Shown here: positions 24,239 through 35,100 of the stretch, piece by piece
How the letters are laid out: each line of letters opens with the position of its first letter
How positions within the stretch are numbered: the first letter of the stretch is position 1
Assembly (NCBI GenBank): GCA_029263315.1
Contig: JAJCXR010000067.1
Coordinates: 1 to 64,000 of the forward strand
Reading direction: 5' to 3'
Source of the DNA: Acidobacteriota bacterium
GTDB taxonomy: Bacteria; Acidobacteriota; Thermoanaerobaculia; Multivoradales; J023
Length of the DNA: 64,000 nt
Translations under genes and position numbers: made by a program
Notes under the pieces: model-generated
What the model saw: the letters and a program-made list of their open reading frames with translations, nothing else
The model's database searches: none
Told to the model about the DNA's origin: nothing

Positions 24239-25330
24239 ATGGCCATCAATTGCGGCATCGTCGGCTTGCCGAACGTCGGTAAGTCGACCCTCTTCAACGC
24301 CCTCACCCGCGCCGGTATCGACGCAGCCAATTTCCCCTTCTGCACCATCGAGCCCAATACGGGTGTCGTCGAGGTGCCGGACCCCCGCTTGCAGGCATTG
24401 GCCAAGATCGTCAAACCCCAGAAGGTGGTGCCGGCGGTGATGCAATTTGTCGATATCGCCGGCCTGGTGGCCGGTGCCTCCAAGGGGGAGGGCCTGGGCA
24501 ACCAGTTCTTGGCGCACATCCGCGAGGCCGACGCCATCGCCCATGTGGTGCGCTGCTTCGACGACGACAACGTCACCCATGTGGCCAACCGCGTCAACCC
24601 GGTGGACGATATCGAGATCATCCACACCGAGCTCATCCTGGCGGACCTCCAGACCGCCGAGAAAGCCCTACAGAAGTCAACCCGCAGCGCCCGCAGCCTC
24701 GATCCGGACGCGGTGCGGGAGAAGAATGTGCTGGAGAAAGTCGAAAAGCATCTGGCGGAAGGGCTGCCGCTGCGCACCCTCGGCCTTGAAGGGGACGAGG
24801 AAAAGCGCATTCGGCATTTCCACTTCCTCACCCTCAAACCCACCATGTACATCGCCAACGTCGACGAGGACGGCTTCGAGGACAATCCCCACCTCGACTC
24901 GGTGCGCGCCCTGGCCGAGGAGGAAGGGGCCGAGGTGGTGGCGGTCTGTGCCAAGCTGGAGGCGGAGATCGCCGAGCTCGAGGAGGACGAAAAGGCCGAA
25001 TTCTTGGCCGATCTGGGGTTCGACGAACCGGGGCTCGACCGGGTCATCCGAGCCGGCTATCGCTTGCTCGGCCTACAGACCTACTTCACCGCCGGCGTCA
25101 AAGAAGTGCGGGCCTGGACCATCAAGGTGGGTGCCACGGCACCGCAGGCCGCCGCCGCCATCCACACGGATTTCCAGAAGGGCTTCATCCGAGCCGAGAT
25201 CATCACCTACGACGAGTTCATCGCCCTGGGCGGCGAGCAGGCGGCCAAGGAAGCGGGCCGCAAGCGCTCCGAAGGTCGTGATTACGTCGTCAAGGACGGC
25301 GAGGTCATTCACTTCCTGTTCAATGTTTGA
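24239..25330 (+). CDS. ychF: Redox-regulated ATPase YchF (Obg/OLA1 family)
   Basis: A 363-residue P-loop protein of the universally conserved YchF/OLA1 family, which prefers ATP over GTP and associates with ribosomes. G1 is GLPNVGKST at residues ~8-16, G3 DIAGLVAGASKGEGLGN, and a family-specific NVDE replaces the NKxD motif (MYIANVDE). The C-terminal TGS-like segment contains LQTYFTAGVKEVRAWTI and the terminal FHFLFNV-type end. The start at ATG 24239 matches the family N-terminus (MAINCGIVGLPNVGKS). Convergent with the kinase gene, whose stop lies within it; the two overlap by 11 bp. Confidence 0.95.
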   Translation: MAINCGIVGLPNVGKSTLFNALTRAGIDAANFPFCTIEPNTGVVEVPDPRLQALAKIVKPQKVVPAVMQFVDIAGLVAGASKGEGLGNQFLAHIREADAIAHVVRCFDDDNVTHVANRVNPVDDIEIIHTELILADLQTAEKALQKSTRSARSLDPDAVREKNVLEKVEKHLAEGLPLRTLGLEGDEEKRIRHFHFLTLKPTMYIANVDEDGFEDNPHLDSVRALAEEEGAEVVAVCAKLEAEIAELEEDEKAEFLADLGFDEPGLDRVIRAGYRLLGLQTYFTAGVKEVRAWTIKVGATAPQAAAAIHTDFQKGFIRAEIITYDEFIALGGEQAAKEAGRKRSEGRDYVVKDGEVIHFLFNV

Positions 25331-28300
25331 GGGCCTGGCTGGCCACGCTTCCCCAACGAAATTGTAGGCTTGCATTGGCGGCCAAGGCGGCCGCCACCGC
25401 CCTCTGCCCTTCCACCTGGCGCTCTGGATCCTGCATCAGGAGGGCGCCGCGCAGGATGGCGGCGTCGGTCGCCGTCGGGTCGATGGCCAAGGCCGCGTCG
25501 CAACGCTCGAGGCCCAAACGCAGGACCTCGACGTCGAGCGATGGGGTCGCCTGTAAATGGCGCCATGCCCAGCGGGCCAAGGCCAGATGGTTTTCAGCAT
25601 CACCTTCCTCCATCTCCACGGCGCTTGTGGCCCAAGCCCGGGCTCGCCGCAGGCTGGAGGCCACATCCTGCCCTCGGCTGAGCAGCCAGCCAGCCCGCAC
25701 CAGCTCCGCATCGGCCAATAGACGCTGGGCGTCGGCCCGCCGGGGGTCGATCTCCAAGGCCCGCCGGGCGCCCTTTTGGGTCAGCTCGACCCGCTCGGTG
25801 GGCGAGGTCCCCGACGCCAAGGCATGGCGTGCTTCCGCCAAGGCTAGATGCGCCAGCTCGATGTGGGGTCCGGGGAGATTGGGCAGGATGTCGAGTCCGG
25901 CGGCAAAATCGGCCCGCGACGAGGTGGCCATCACCGCAAAATCCAAGCCCTCTGAGGCGGCGAAATAAGCCGACCACATCTTCGACTGGCCTCGGGTGAA
26001 CAAGGTATAAGGAGCCGTCGACTTGATCGCCAAGGAGCGGTTGGTGAAATCCACCGCCCGCTCGAAGATCACGGCGTAGGGCTGACCCCGCTTGCCGTGC
26101 CACATCCCCTCCAACATGTAGAAATTGGCCATGGTGTTGGGGGCGGCGAGGTTGTCCGGCCAAGCGGTCATCATCCGTTCCAGCCAATGGCGCCCCGCCG
26201 CCAGATCGGAGGTCAGATCCTGCCCGTGCTCCAACCTGAATTGAGCGCGGCGGAGAAAAACCCCGGCCAAGTAGAGATGACTGGCCAAGTCATCGGGCAC
26301 CGCCTCCACCGCTGCGCGTCCGTGGACCTCGGCGGCCGCCAGGTCCGGCAAGGGATCACCGCCTCGATTCATCTCATAATTGGCTCGATCTGCGAGAACC
26401 TGGGTCAAAGAGATATGCAACGACGTCTCGTTGGGTTCCCTTTGCAGCGCCTCCCGCAATAGCTCGATGCCACGATCCATGGCCGATCGCGGGTCCTCAC
26501 CATGCCGCTGGCGGTACAACGAGAGAAGGATCTGGCCCCGGGCCAGGGCCTCCCGGGGCAAGGCACTGTCGGGGCGCGCCGTCAGGTAGCGCTGCAGCCG
26601 AGCTTCCGCCTGCCGCCACGAGGTGGACGGATTCTCATTGCGATCCCATACCTCCACATCCATCATATTCAACCAAGCCCTGGCCTCCACCAGCTCGACC
26701 TCGATCTCGTCGGGGTCGATGCGTCGAACCACGGCGCAAGCCTCCATGATCTGGTCATGCAGCGCATCAACGCCGGGCCGCAGGTTGCGCACCAGGAAGG
26801 TGAGACGCGCTTGCCTAGCCTGGCACAGGCGCAGATAGCCGTCGGGATCGCTGCGCCCGATGATCAATCCTTCCTCAATCGCCGCCTCCGCCTGCTGCAG
26901 CAGCACTTCGGCGGCATCGAAGTCATTGTGTCCAATCGCCAGGTCGGCCAACCGATGGTAGGCACGGGCCTGTAGAAAGTGGGCTTCATAGAGCCAAGGG
27001 CGCTGCGCCATGGCGTCCGCCGCCAAGTGGATGGCCTTCTCGAGATGAGCCCGCACCCCCTCTCCGGCATTCTTCGCCGCGCCGTCCGAGGCGTCCTTCG
27101 GCAGGTCATCCGGACGATCGGCTTGTAGCAAGGTGATGTGCGCTTCCAGCAAGCTGGGCACCACAATGTTGCTCGACCTGCCAAGGGCCAGTTTGGCGAT
27201 GGCCGGATCCCGAAGCTCCTCCCCGGCGCGGCGTCGTGCCTGGCGCCTGGCGGCGGCGTTGGGTAGGGTTCGAATGAGCTCCAAACGCCGTTCGTAGAGA
27301 TCGCTCAGCACCAAACCCAAGCTCACCTCCACCTCCGGCGTGCGGTATCCCATCTGCCAGGCCTTCTGCAGATGGCCCTGGGCCTCGTCGCGACGCTGCA
27401 GGGCCAGGGCTCCGCGGCCCAAAGCATAACGTCCGGCGCCCCGATCGAGGCCCTCGAGGGCTTGCATGGTCACTTCGATCCGCTCCATGGCTTGCCGGAT
27501 GAGCCCTTGCTCGGCCCGGCGATCGGCGGTCGGCAACTGGTAGGCCACCCGCTGCACCCATTCGATGCGCTCCACCTCACGGGTCAGCTCGGCGGTGCGA
27601 TCGGACACCAGCTGTCGGCTGCGCAGATGGTAAGCCACCGCAGCGCTGGCCAAGATCAAGGCCCCCAGGCCGAGCCCGATGGCCAGACGATGGCGGCGCA
27701 GCAATTTCCGAAAGTGGTAGCCGAAGGACGGTGGACCGGCGCTCAAGGGCTCGAAGCTCAAGTAGCGTTCGAGGTCTTCCGCCAGGGCCGCAGGTGAGCC
27801 GTAGCGCGCCTCGCGATCCTTGGCCATGGCCTGCAATACGACCCAGTCGAGCTCGTGCTTCAAGCGTCGCTCCAGCTCCGCCATCGACACTTGCCGGGCC
27901 TCGGCCAAGCTCTGACGCGCCGCCGTCGGCAGCCGCCCCCAGCGAGTGCTGGGACGGGGTGTCTCCCGTTGGCGAATCTGCAACACCAGGCTGGCGAATC
28001 CACCACCGCTGGTTCCGGAATCGTAGGGTTTGACCCCGGTGAGCAGCTCGTAGAGCAAAACTCCCAACGAGTAGACATCGGTGCGTGTATCGAGATCCCC
28101 AGAGCCGTCCAAGGCTTCCGGGCTCATGTAGGTGGGCGTGCCGAGAAAACCGCCGGTGGCCAGCGTGGCGTCGGTCAGGGGTTGATCGAGGGCCTTGGCG
28201 ATGCCGAAGTCGATGATCTTGGGCACCGCCTCGCCGTCCACCTCGCTGACCAAGATGTTGGAGGGTTTGAGGTCCCGGTGCAAAACCTGCTTGCGATGGG

Positions 28301-28901
28301 CGTGCTCGACGCCGCGGCAGACGGCGATCATCAAACGCAGTCGTTGGCGCAAGTCCAGGCGATGACTATCGCAATAACGGATCAAGGGCTCGCCGGAAAC
28401 CAGCTCCATGGCGAAGTACGGCGTCCCGTCCTCGGTCGCACCCGCCTCCAGGATGCCTCCGACGTTGGGGTGATCGAGACGGGCCAGGGCCTGCTGCTCC
28501 GCCTGAAAGCGGATGCGCGCTTCGTCACCGGCCAGCGAAGTCTTGAGCAGCTTGAGGGCCACTCGACGACGCAACGGGCGCTGCTGCTCCGCCAGGAACA
28601 CCCTGCCCATACCGCCGCTGCCCAAGAGCTCCACCAGCTGGTAGGGCCCGATGGTGATCGGCTCGGCCACCAAATCCTGTGGCGGCACACCGTAGGCGAG
28701 CTCCTCCAAGGCGACTCGCTCTACCCCGGGCGGCTGCCTCAGGACATTCTCGTCGACCGTTTCCAGGGCTTGGGTGAGGCGTTCCCGCAGCTCGGCATCG
28801 CCGAGGCACTGTTGGTCCAAATAGTCGGCAACGGCCCTGCCTTCGAGGTCCAGGGCCTGTTCGAGGAGTTCGTGGAATCGCTTCTCGGCTTCGAGATCCA
28901 T
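25320..28901 (-). CDS. Transmembrane Ser/Thr protein kinase with TPR tail
   Basis: A 1193-residue receptor-type kinase. Cytoplasmic kinase domain: GSGGMG loop at residues 94-99, catalytic Lys 117 (VALKLLK), HRDLKPSN at 208-215, DFG at 231-233, SPEAL in place of APE. A membrane helix follows at ~406-424 (LAIGLGLGALILASAAVAY), then ~750 residues of helical repeats, many TPR-like (ALALQRRDEAQGHLQKAW; AVEAVPDDLASHLYLAGVFL), facing the periplasm if the topology is standard. PknB-type kinases of this architecture are numerous in Acidobacteriota and phosphorylate diverse proteins; targets unknown. TAGACT lies 6 nt before the ATG. The 3' end runs 11 bp into ychF on the opposite strand. Confidence 0.92.
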   Translation of the reverse strand: MDLEAEKRFHELLEQALDLEGRAVADYLDQQCLGDAELRERLTQALETVDENVLRQPPGVERVALEELAYGVPPQDLVAEPITIGPYQLVELLGSGGMGRVFLAEQQRPLRRRVALKLLKTSLAGDEARIRFQAEQQALARLDHPNVGGILEAGATEDGTPYFAMELVSGEPLIRYCDSHRLDLRQRLRLMIAVCRGVEHAHRKQVLHRDLKPSNILVSEVDGEAVPKIIDFGIAKALDQPLTDATLATGGFLGTPTYMSPEALDGSGDLDTRTDVYSLGVLLYELLTGVKPYDSGTSGGGFASLVLQIRQRETPRPSTRWGRLPTAARQSLAEARQVSMAELERRLKHELDWVVLQAMAKDREARYGSPAALAEDLERYLSFEPLSAGPPSFGYHFRKLLRRHRLAIGLGLGALILASAAVAYHLRSRQLVSDRTAELTREVERIEWVQRVAYQLPTADRRAEQGLIRQAMERIEVTMQALEGLDRGAGRYALGRGALALQRRDEAQGHLQKAWQMGYRTPEVEVSLGLVLSDLYERRLELIRTLPNAAARRQARRRAGEELRDPAIAKLALGRSSNIVVPSLLEAHITLLQADRPDDLPKDASDGAAKNAGEGVRAHLEKAIHLAADAMAQRPWLYEAHFLQARAYHRLADLAIGHNDFDAAEVLLQQAEAAIEEGLIIGRSDPDGYLRLCQARQARLTFLVRNLRPGVDALHDQIMEACAVVRRIDPDEIEVELVEARAWLNMMDVEVWDRNENPSTSWRQAEARLQRYLTARPDSALPREALARGQILLSLYRQRHGEDPRSAMDRGIELLREALQREPNETSLHISLTQVLADRANYEMNRGGDPLPDLAAAEVHGRAAVEAVPDDLASHLYLAGVFLRRAQFRLEHGQDLTSDLAAGRHWLERMMTAWPDNLAAPNTMANFYMLEGMWHGKRGQPYAVIFERAVDFTNRSLAIKSTAPYTLFTRGQSKMWSAYFAASEGLDFAVMATSSRADFAAGLDILPNLPGPHIELAHLALAEARHALASGTSPTERVELTQKGARRALEIDPRRADAQRLLADAELVRAGWLLSRGQDVASSLRRARAWATSAVEMEEGDAENHLALARWAWRHLQATPSLDVEVLRLGLERCDAALAIDPTATDAAILRGALLMQDPERQVEGQRAVAAALAANASLQFRWGSVASQALKH

Positions 28902-28907
28902 ACCCTG

Positions 28908-28913
28908 AGTCTA
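28908..28913 (-). promoter_or_regulatory. Putative leaderless -10 box (TAGACT)
   Basis: On the minus strand TAGACT precedes the kinase ATG by 6 nt. No SD is present between the box and the start. Confidence 0.4.
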
Positions 28914-29104
28914 TAGCCCAAGGAAGCCTTCTGAATGGGCAATAGACTTGGTCAGGAACCGGACCGGAGGCTGCAGCTGAGTGTCGGCCAAGGCCAGGCG
29001 CCCGAACCCTCGAGGTTGAGGGCTCGGGCAGAGGACCCAGATGTCCTACTCGATCGTGGCGCCGTTCCAAGGCGCCGGCCCGAGAGGCTGGACCGAGACG
29101 CTGC

Positions 29105-32100
29105 TCAATGGCGCCGACGCAGGCGACGGCCACCCAGGGTGGCGAGCCAGAGACCCATCAACAGCAAACCCCAGGTGCCGAGGGTGGGAACCTCGATGGG
29201 CGGCAGGTCAAAGAGCACATCCGTCGGCGTGTCGTCGTCGCTGGGATCGCCGTTGCCGTTGCCGTCTGGATCGTCGCCGTTGTGGGAAACGTCCATGACG
29301 TCGGTATCGGCATCGGAGGTCCCGGTGATCACAGCGCTACAGAAGTAGGGGCCGGGATTGCCCCCAGGCACCACGTTGACCACCAGGATGATTTCGCCGC
29401 TATCGCCGGGATCCAAGGCATCGCTGCCGTCGAGCAGGTTGATGTCACCCTCGCCATCGAAGTCCGGGTTGATCGACAGCTCAACGGAGCTCACCGAGAC
29501 CACGGTCACCGATTCCGCATCCTCGAAGGCCACCGATACGTCGCTCATCACCTGCAGCTCGTCGATGCGGATATTGCCGAAGTTCTCGGCCCGTAGGAAG
29601 AAGGTGACGTCGTAGGAGGCGCCAGGATCGATCCGCTGCACATCGAGGATCACCTTCGAGAGGCCGAGCAGGGCGTTCTCTTCGGTGATCTCCAGGGTGT
29701 AGTCCTCCACTTCGCCGTCGTCGGCTCGGCCGGTCGGCGCCAGCCCGGTGGAGGTCGAGAGACGGAAGCGGGCACAAGTCGGGCCCACCGCCGAGGCGGC
29801 GTCGACCACCAGCTCCAGATCCTGCATGGAGGACGCGGCCAGCGCCAGGTCGGTGGCGATCTGCTCGCCGGGATCGTCCCAACTACCGTTCTGGTTGTAG
29901 TCGATCCAGGCGTTGAGGAAACCACCGGTGCTGCCGGTTTGAACGATCATGGAGCCCGGAGCGTTGGGGATGTAGAGGCCGCTGAGGGTAATGCCGTCTT
30001 CGTCGTCGGCGGCATCGTTGTCGTCCCCCAGGTGATCCGGCGACTGCAAACCCTCGATCTCGATGTCCACCTGGCTACCCAAGGTCGGATTGCCGGTCGG
30101 CAACACGACGTGCCGTGCTCCGTCCGAAGCCAACAGGGTCGGATACTGGGGATCCGGCGCGTCGCCGAAGTCGAAACCCTGCACCAAGACCGCGTAATCC
30201 TCCACTTCGCCGTCGATGGCCGGGCCACCGATGGGCAGAGCGCCGCTGGAGCTGAAGCGGAAACGGGCATAGCTGTCGCCGGGGGTGGCGTCACAGGGCA
30301 CGTTGAAGACCAAACTGTTGCTACCCGCAACCAGCGGTTGGGCCATGAAGATCTGATCGTCGGGCCCCACAAAGGTGCCGTCGCCATCGAGATCCAGCCA
30401 GGCGTCGAGCCTGCCAGCGGCAGCGGCCACCACCGTCAAGTTGGTATCCAGGCAGAGGGTAGGCAAGGTGTCGAAGACGACGCCGTCTTCATCGTCGTTG
30501 CCGGTGCAAGAACCGGCCACCGATGTGCCACCGTTGGCGTCATCGCCAAGGGCATCGACGGACGGCTGGCCATCACCATCGGTATCGACACAGGCGCCCA
30601 GGTAGAGGGTGCCTGCGGTATCGACACCGTGGCTCGGGCCGGCGGCGCCGAAGGTGGTCAGGTAGGTATCCGGAGCGTCGCCCAGATCCGAACCGAAGAC
30701 CGGCAGCGCGTAGTCTTCCACCTCACCGTTCGGCGTCGTGCCGGTGAAGTCCAGGTTGCCGATGGCGCCGAAGCGGAAACGGGCAAAGGTATCACCGGGG
30801 GTAGCGTTGCAGGGCACCTGGAAGGACAGGTTGTTGACCCCCGCCACCAGGGCTTGGTCGGTGAAGATGTGATCCGACGCCCCGTTGAAGGTGCCGTCGC
30901 CGTCGAGGTCCAGCCAGGCGTCCAGGCGCCCGGCGTCCGACGCCGTCACCGTCAAGTCTGCCTGTTGGCAAGCGATGACCTCGGTGACAAAAATCACCCC
31001 GTCTTCGTCGTCGTTACCGCTGCAGGTGCCCAAAGCGGTGATGCCGACGCCCACGTCGTCGCCGTCGGCAGCGACCGTTGGCTGGCCATCTACCTCTGAA
31101 TCGACGCAAGCGCCGAGGTAGAGGTCGAGGGCCGGATCCAAACCATGCAGCGGACCACCCGAGGCAAAATCCGTCGAGTAGGAATTCGGCGCGTCACCAA
31201 AATCCGCCTCGTCGGAGGAGATCTGGTAGTCCTCTACCTCACCGTCCACCGCCGGCCCGTCGTGGCTCAAGCCACCGGCGGAGCTGAAGCGGAAGCGGGT
31301 AAAAGTGGTGCCGGAGCTGGCCGTACAGGGGACGTTGAAATTCAACGTGTTGGGCCCGGCCACCAAGGGCTCGGAGGCAAAGACTTGGTCCAAGGCCTCG
31401 ACAAAGGCGCCGTCGGCGTCGTAGTCGATCCAGGCATCCAAGAGACCCGCGGCCGAGGCGGTGACGGTGATCGAAGCCGGCTTGCAGGCGGTGATCAAGG
31501 TATCGAACACCACACCGTCTTCGTCGTCGTTGCCGCTACAGGTACCGGCGGTGCTCGAACCGACGTTGTTATCGTCGTCGTTGGCGTTGCCGGAACCCAC
31601 TTGGCCGTCGACCTCGGTGTCGACACAGTTACCCAGGTAGATGTTGCTCCCCGTGTCGACGCCGTGGGTCGGGCCGTTGGCGGCAAACAGAGTGTCGTAG
31701 GTGTCCGGGGCGTCGCCGAAGTCGACACCATCGAGGGTCCGTACGTAGTCCTCCACCTCGCCGTCGGCCACCGGACCGGCGGAGCCCGCAGCGCCCGTCG
31801 AGCTAAAACGGAAGCGCAGGTAGGTGGTGCCCGGCACCGCGTCACAGGGGATGCTGAAGGTCAGGCCCTGGGCCCCCACCACCAAGGGTTGTGAGGTGAA
31901 GATGCGATCCGACGGGGCGACAAAATCACCGGAGCCGTCGAAATCGATCCAGCCGTCCAGCAAACCCGGCGCCGATGCCGTGACCGTGATGTCGGCATCG
32001 CGGCAAGCCACCAGGGCGCTGTCGAAGCTCACCCCATCTTCGTCGTCACCGGCCACGGCGCAGCTGCCGGCGATGGAGGTGCCGCCGTTGACATCATCGC

Positions 32101-35100
32101 CGCTGGCGTCCAAGGGCAGACCGGCATCGGTCTCCGTGTCGACGCAGGCGCCGAGGAACAGCGGTACCGCCGGATCGACACCGTGGGCGGCGCCGCCGGC
32201 CGAGACGCTGGTGGCAAAGCTATCCGGTAGATCCCCCAAGTCCGAGCCCTTGACGGTCACCGCGTAATCCTCCACCTCGCCGTCGATCACCGGCCCACCG
32301 GGGGTGCCGATGCCCGTCGAGCTGAAGCGGAAACGCACGTAGGTGGTACCCAGGGTGGCGTCGCAAGGCACGTTGAAGGACAGGCCATTGCCACCGGCGG
32401 CCAACCCTTGGGCGGTGAAGATACGGTCCCCCGGCTGGGCGAAGGTGCCGTCCCCGGCAAAGTCCAACCAGGCGTCGAGCAATCCCGGCGCCGTCGCCGT
32501 CACCGTCAGGTCCGCCTGCTGGCAGGCGATGACCATGGTGTCGAAACTGACGCCGTCCTCGTCGTCACCGCCGACACAGGTCCCCACCACATCGGGGCTG
32601 GCGTTGACGTCGTCGCCGCTGCTGTCGAGGGGCGTTTGGGCATCGGTCTCGACATCGACGCAGACGCCCAAAGCCAAGGGACTGCCGGGATCGACCCCGT
32701 GCAACGGGCCACCGTTGGCCATCGACGTGCCGTAGGTGTCCGGCGCATCACCCCAATCGGAGCCCTTGAGCAGCAAGGCGTAGTCTTCCACCTCGCCGTC
32801 CATCGACGGACCACCGCTGGCCAGGCCACCCGTCGAGCTGAGTCGGAAGCGGGCATAGGTGGTGCCGACCTCGGCGTCGCAAGGCACGCTGACGCTGCGA
32901 CTATTGGCGCCGACGGTCAAGACCTCACTGGCGAAGACCTGCTCACCGGGTCCGCCGAAGGTGCCGTCGCGGTCGAAGTCGATCCAGCCGTCGAGGCGGC
33001 CCGCCGCACCGACGGTGATCGTCAAATCGGCGTCCTGGCAAGCCACCACCATGGAGTCGAAGCTGACACCGTCCTCATCGTCACCGCCGACGCAGGTCCC
33101 CACCACATTGCCGCTGGCGGAAACATCGTCCCCGCTGGCGTCGAGGGGTGCCTGGGCATCGCCCTCCGTGTCGACGCAGGCACCGAGGTAAAGAGAGGAG
33201 GCGGGATCGACACCGTGCAAGGGGCCCGAGGCGCCAGCCGTGGTGCCGTAGGTGTCCGGCGCATCGCCCCAATCGGAGCCCTTGAGCACCACAGAGTAGT
33301 CTTCCACCTCACCGTCCATGGTGGGACCACCGCTGGCCAAACCACCCGTCGAGCTGAAGCGGAAGCGGACAAATGTATTGCCGGCCGTGGCATCACAGGG
33401 CACGGCAAAGGACCGGCTGTTAGTGCCGGCGGCCAGGGCATGGCTGGCAAAGATCTGCTCACTGCCGCCGGTGAAATCACCGTTGCCGTCGAAGTCGACC
33501 CAAGCATCCAGCAGACCCGCCGCCGAGGCGGTGAGGGTCAGGTCGGCCGTCTGACAGGCGATGACCATGGTGTCGAAGCTGACGCCATCCTCGTCGTCGT
33601 TGCCGACGCAGGTGCCGTCGACATCGCCACTGGCGGAGACATCGTCGCCACTGCCGTCCAACGGCGGGGCGGCGTCGCCCTCCGTGTCGACGCAGGCACC
33701 GAGGAAGAAATCAGGGGCGGTCGGGTCCACACCGTGGCTCGGGCCCCCGGCGCCGTCGCTTGTGCCGTAGGTATCCGGTGCGTCGCCGAAGTCCGCCGCC
33801 TTGAGGAAGACGCTGTAGTCCTCCACCTCACCGTCCATGGCGTCGGTGGCGGGACCGCCGACCCCCGCGGAGCTGAAACGGAAGCGGGAGGTCGTATTGC
33901 CCGGCTCCAGCGCACAGGGGATTGCGAAGCTCAGGCTGTTGCTGCCCGCCGCCACTGCCTGACCGTTGAAGATGCGCTCGTTGGCCTGGTTGAAGGTGCC
34001 GTCACCGTCGAAGTCGACCCAGGCATCGAGCACGCCCGCCAGGGAGGCCGTGACCTCCACATCCGCCGACAGGCAAGCCACCAGCATCGAGGTGAAGGCG
34101 ACACCGTCCTCATCGTCGTTGCCGACGGCGCAGGTGCCCTCCGTGCTGGTGCCCACGCTGACGTCGTCACCGGTGGTATCCAGGGGTGAGCCGGCATTGA
34201 CCTCGGTGTCGACACAAGCCCCCAAATGGAAACCCGCACCGGGGGTGATGCCGTGGGTCGGACCACCGGCCCCGAAGGTGGTGTCGTAGGAATCGGCGGC
34301 GTCGCCGAAATCGACGCCCTTGATCAAGACCGCGTAGTCTTCAACCTCGCCGTTCATGGCCAGGCCGGTGGGGGCCAGGCCGCCCGCCGAAGAGAAGCGG
34401 AAACGGGCGTAGCTGTCGCCCAACTGGGCGTTACAAGGTACGTCGAAGGTCAAGACGTTGGTGCCGGAATTGAGCGACCGGTTGGTGAAGATTTGATCGC
34501 TGACCCCGCCGAAGCCGTTGACCGCCGCCCTGTCGTAGTCGATCCAGGCATCGAGCCGTCCGGCGGCGCCGGTGGTGACGGTGATCTGCGCCTGCTGGCA
34601 GGTGAAGAGCATGGTGTCGAAGGTCACACCCTCTTCGTCGTCGGCGGAGCCACAGACCCCGGCGTCAGCGGAGGTGCTCAGAGTGGCCGTGGTGTCGTCG
34701 CCGTCGGCTCCCACCGACGGTGCGCCATCGTTCTCGACGTCAGCGCAGCCGGAAGCGCCGGGCCCGAGATAGACGTTGCCGGTGGGATCGACAACATGCT
34801 GGGCGCCGCCGGAGGCGAGCACCGTTCCGTACTCCGCATCCGGCGCGTCGCCGAAATCGAAGCCCTTGATCAAGACCTGGTAGTCCTCCACCTCACCGTC
34901 CATCGCCATGCCGGTGGGGGCCAGGCCGCCCGCCGACGAAAAGCGGAAGCGGGCATAGCTGATGCCCACCGCGGCGTTGGCCGGCACCACAAAGCTGGGC
35001 AAGCTATTGCTGCCGGTGCTGAGGGCTTGACTGACGCCGCCGAAGAGGTGCTCGGCGGGATGATCAAAGACCCCGTTGCCGTTGAAATCGATCCAGGCGT

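Noticed and set aside
29939..31099. 386-aa plus-strand frame
   Set aside because: Antisense shadow of the GEVED repeats with no independent support.
32408..34189. 593-aa plus-strand open frame opposite the giant surface gene
   Set aside because: It mirrors the repetitive minus-strand gene, has no recognisable family, and its repeats simply reflect the antisense of the GEVED units.
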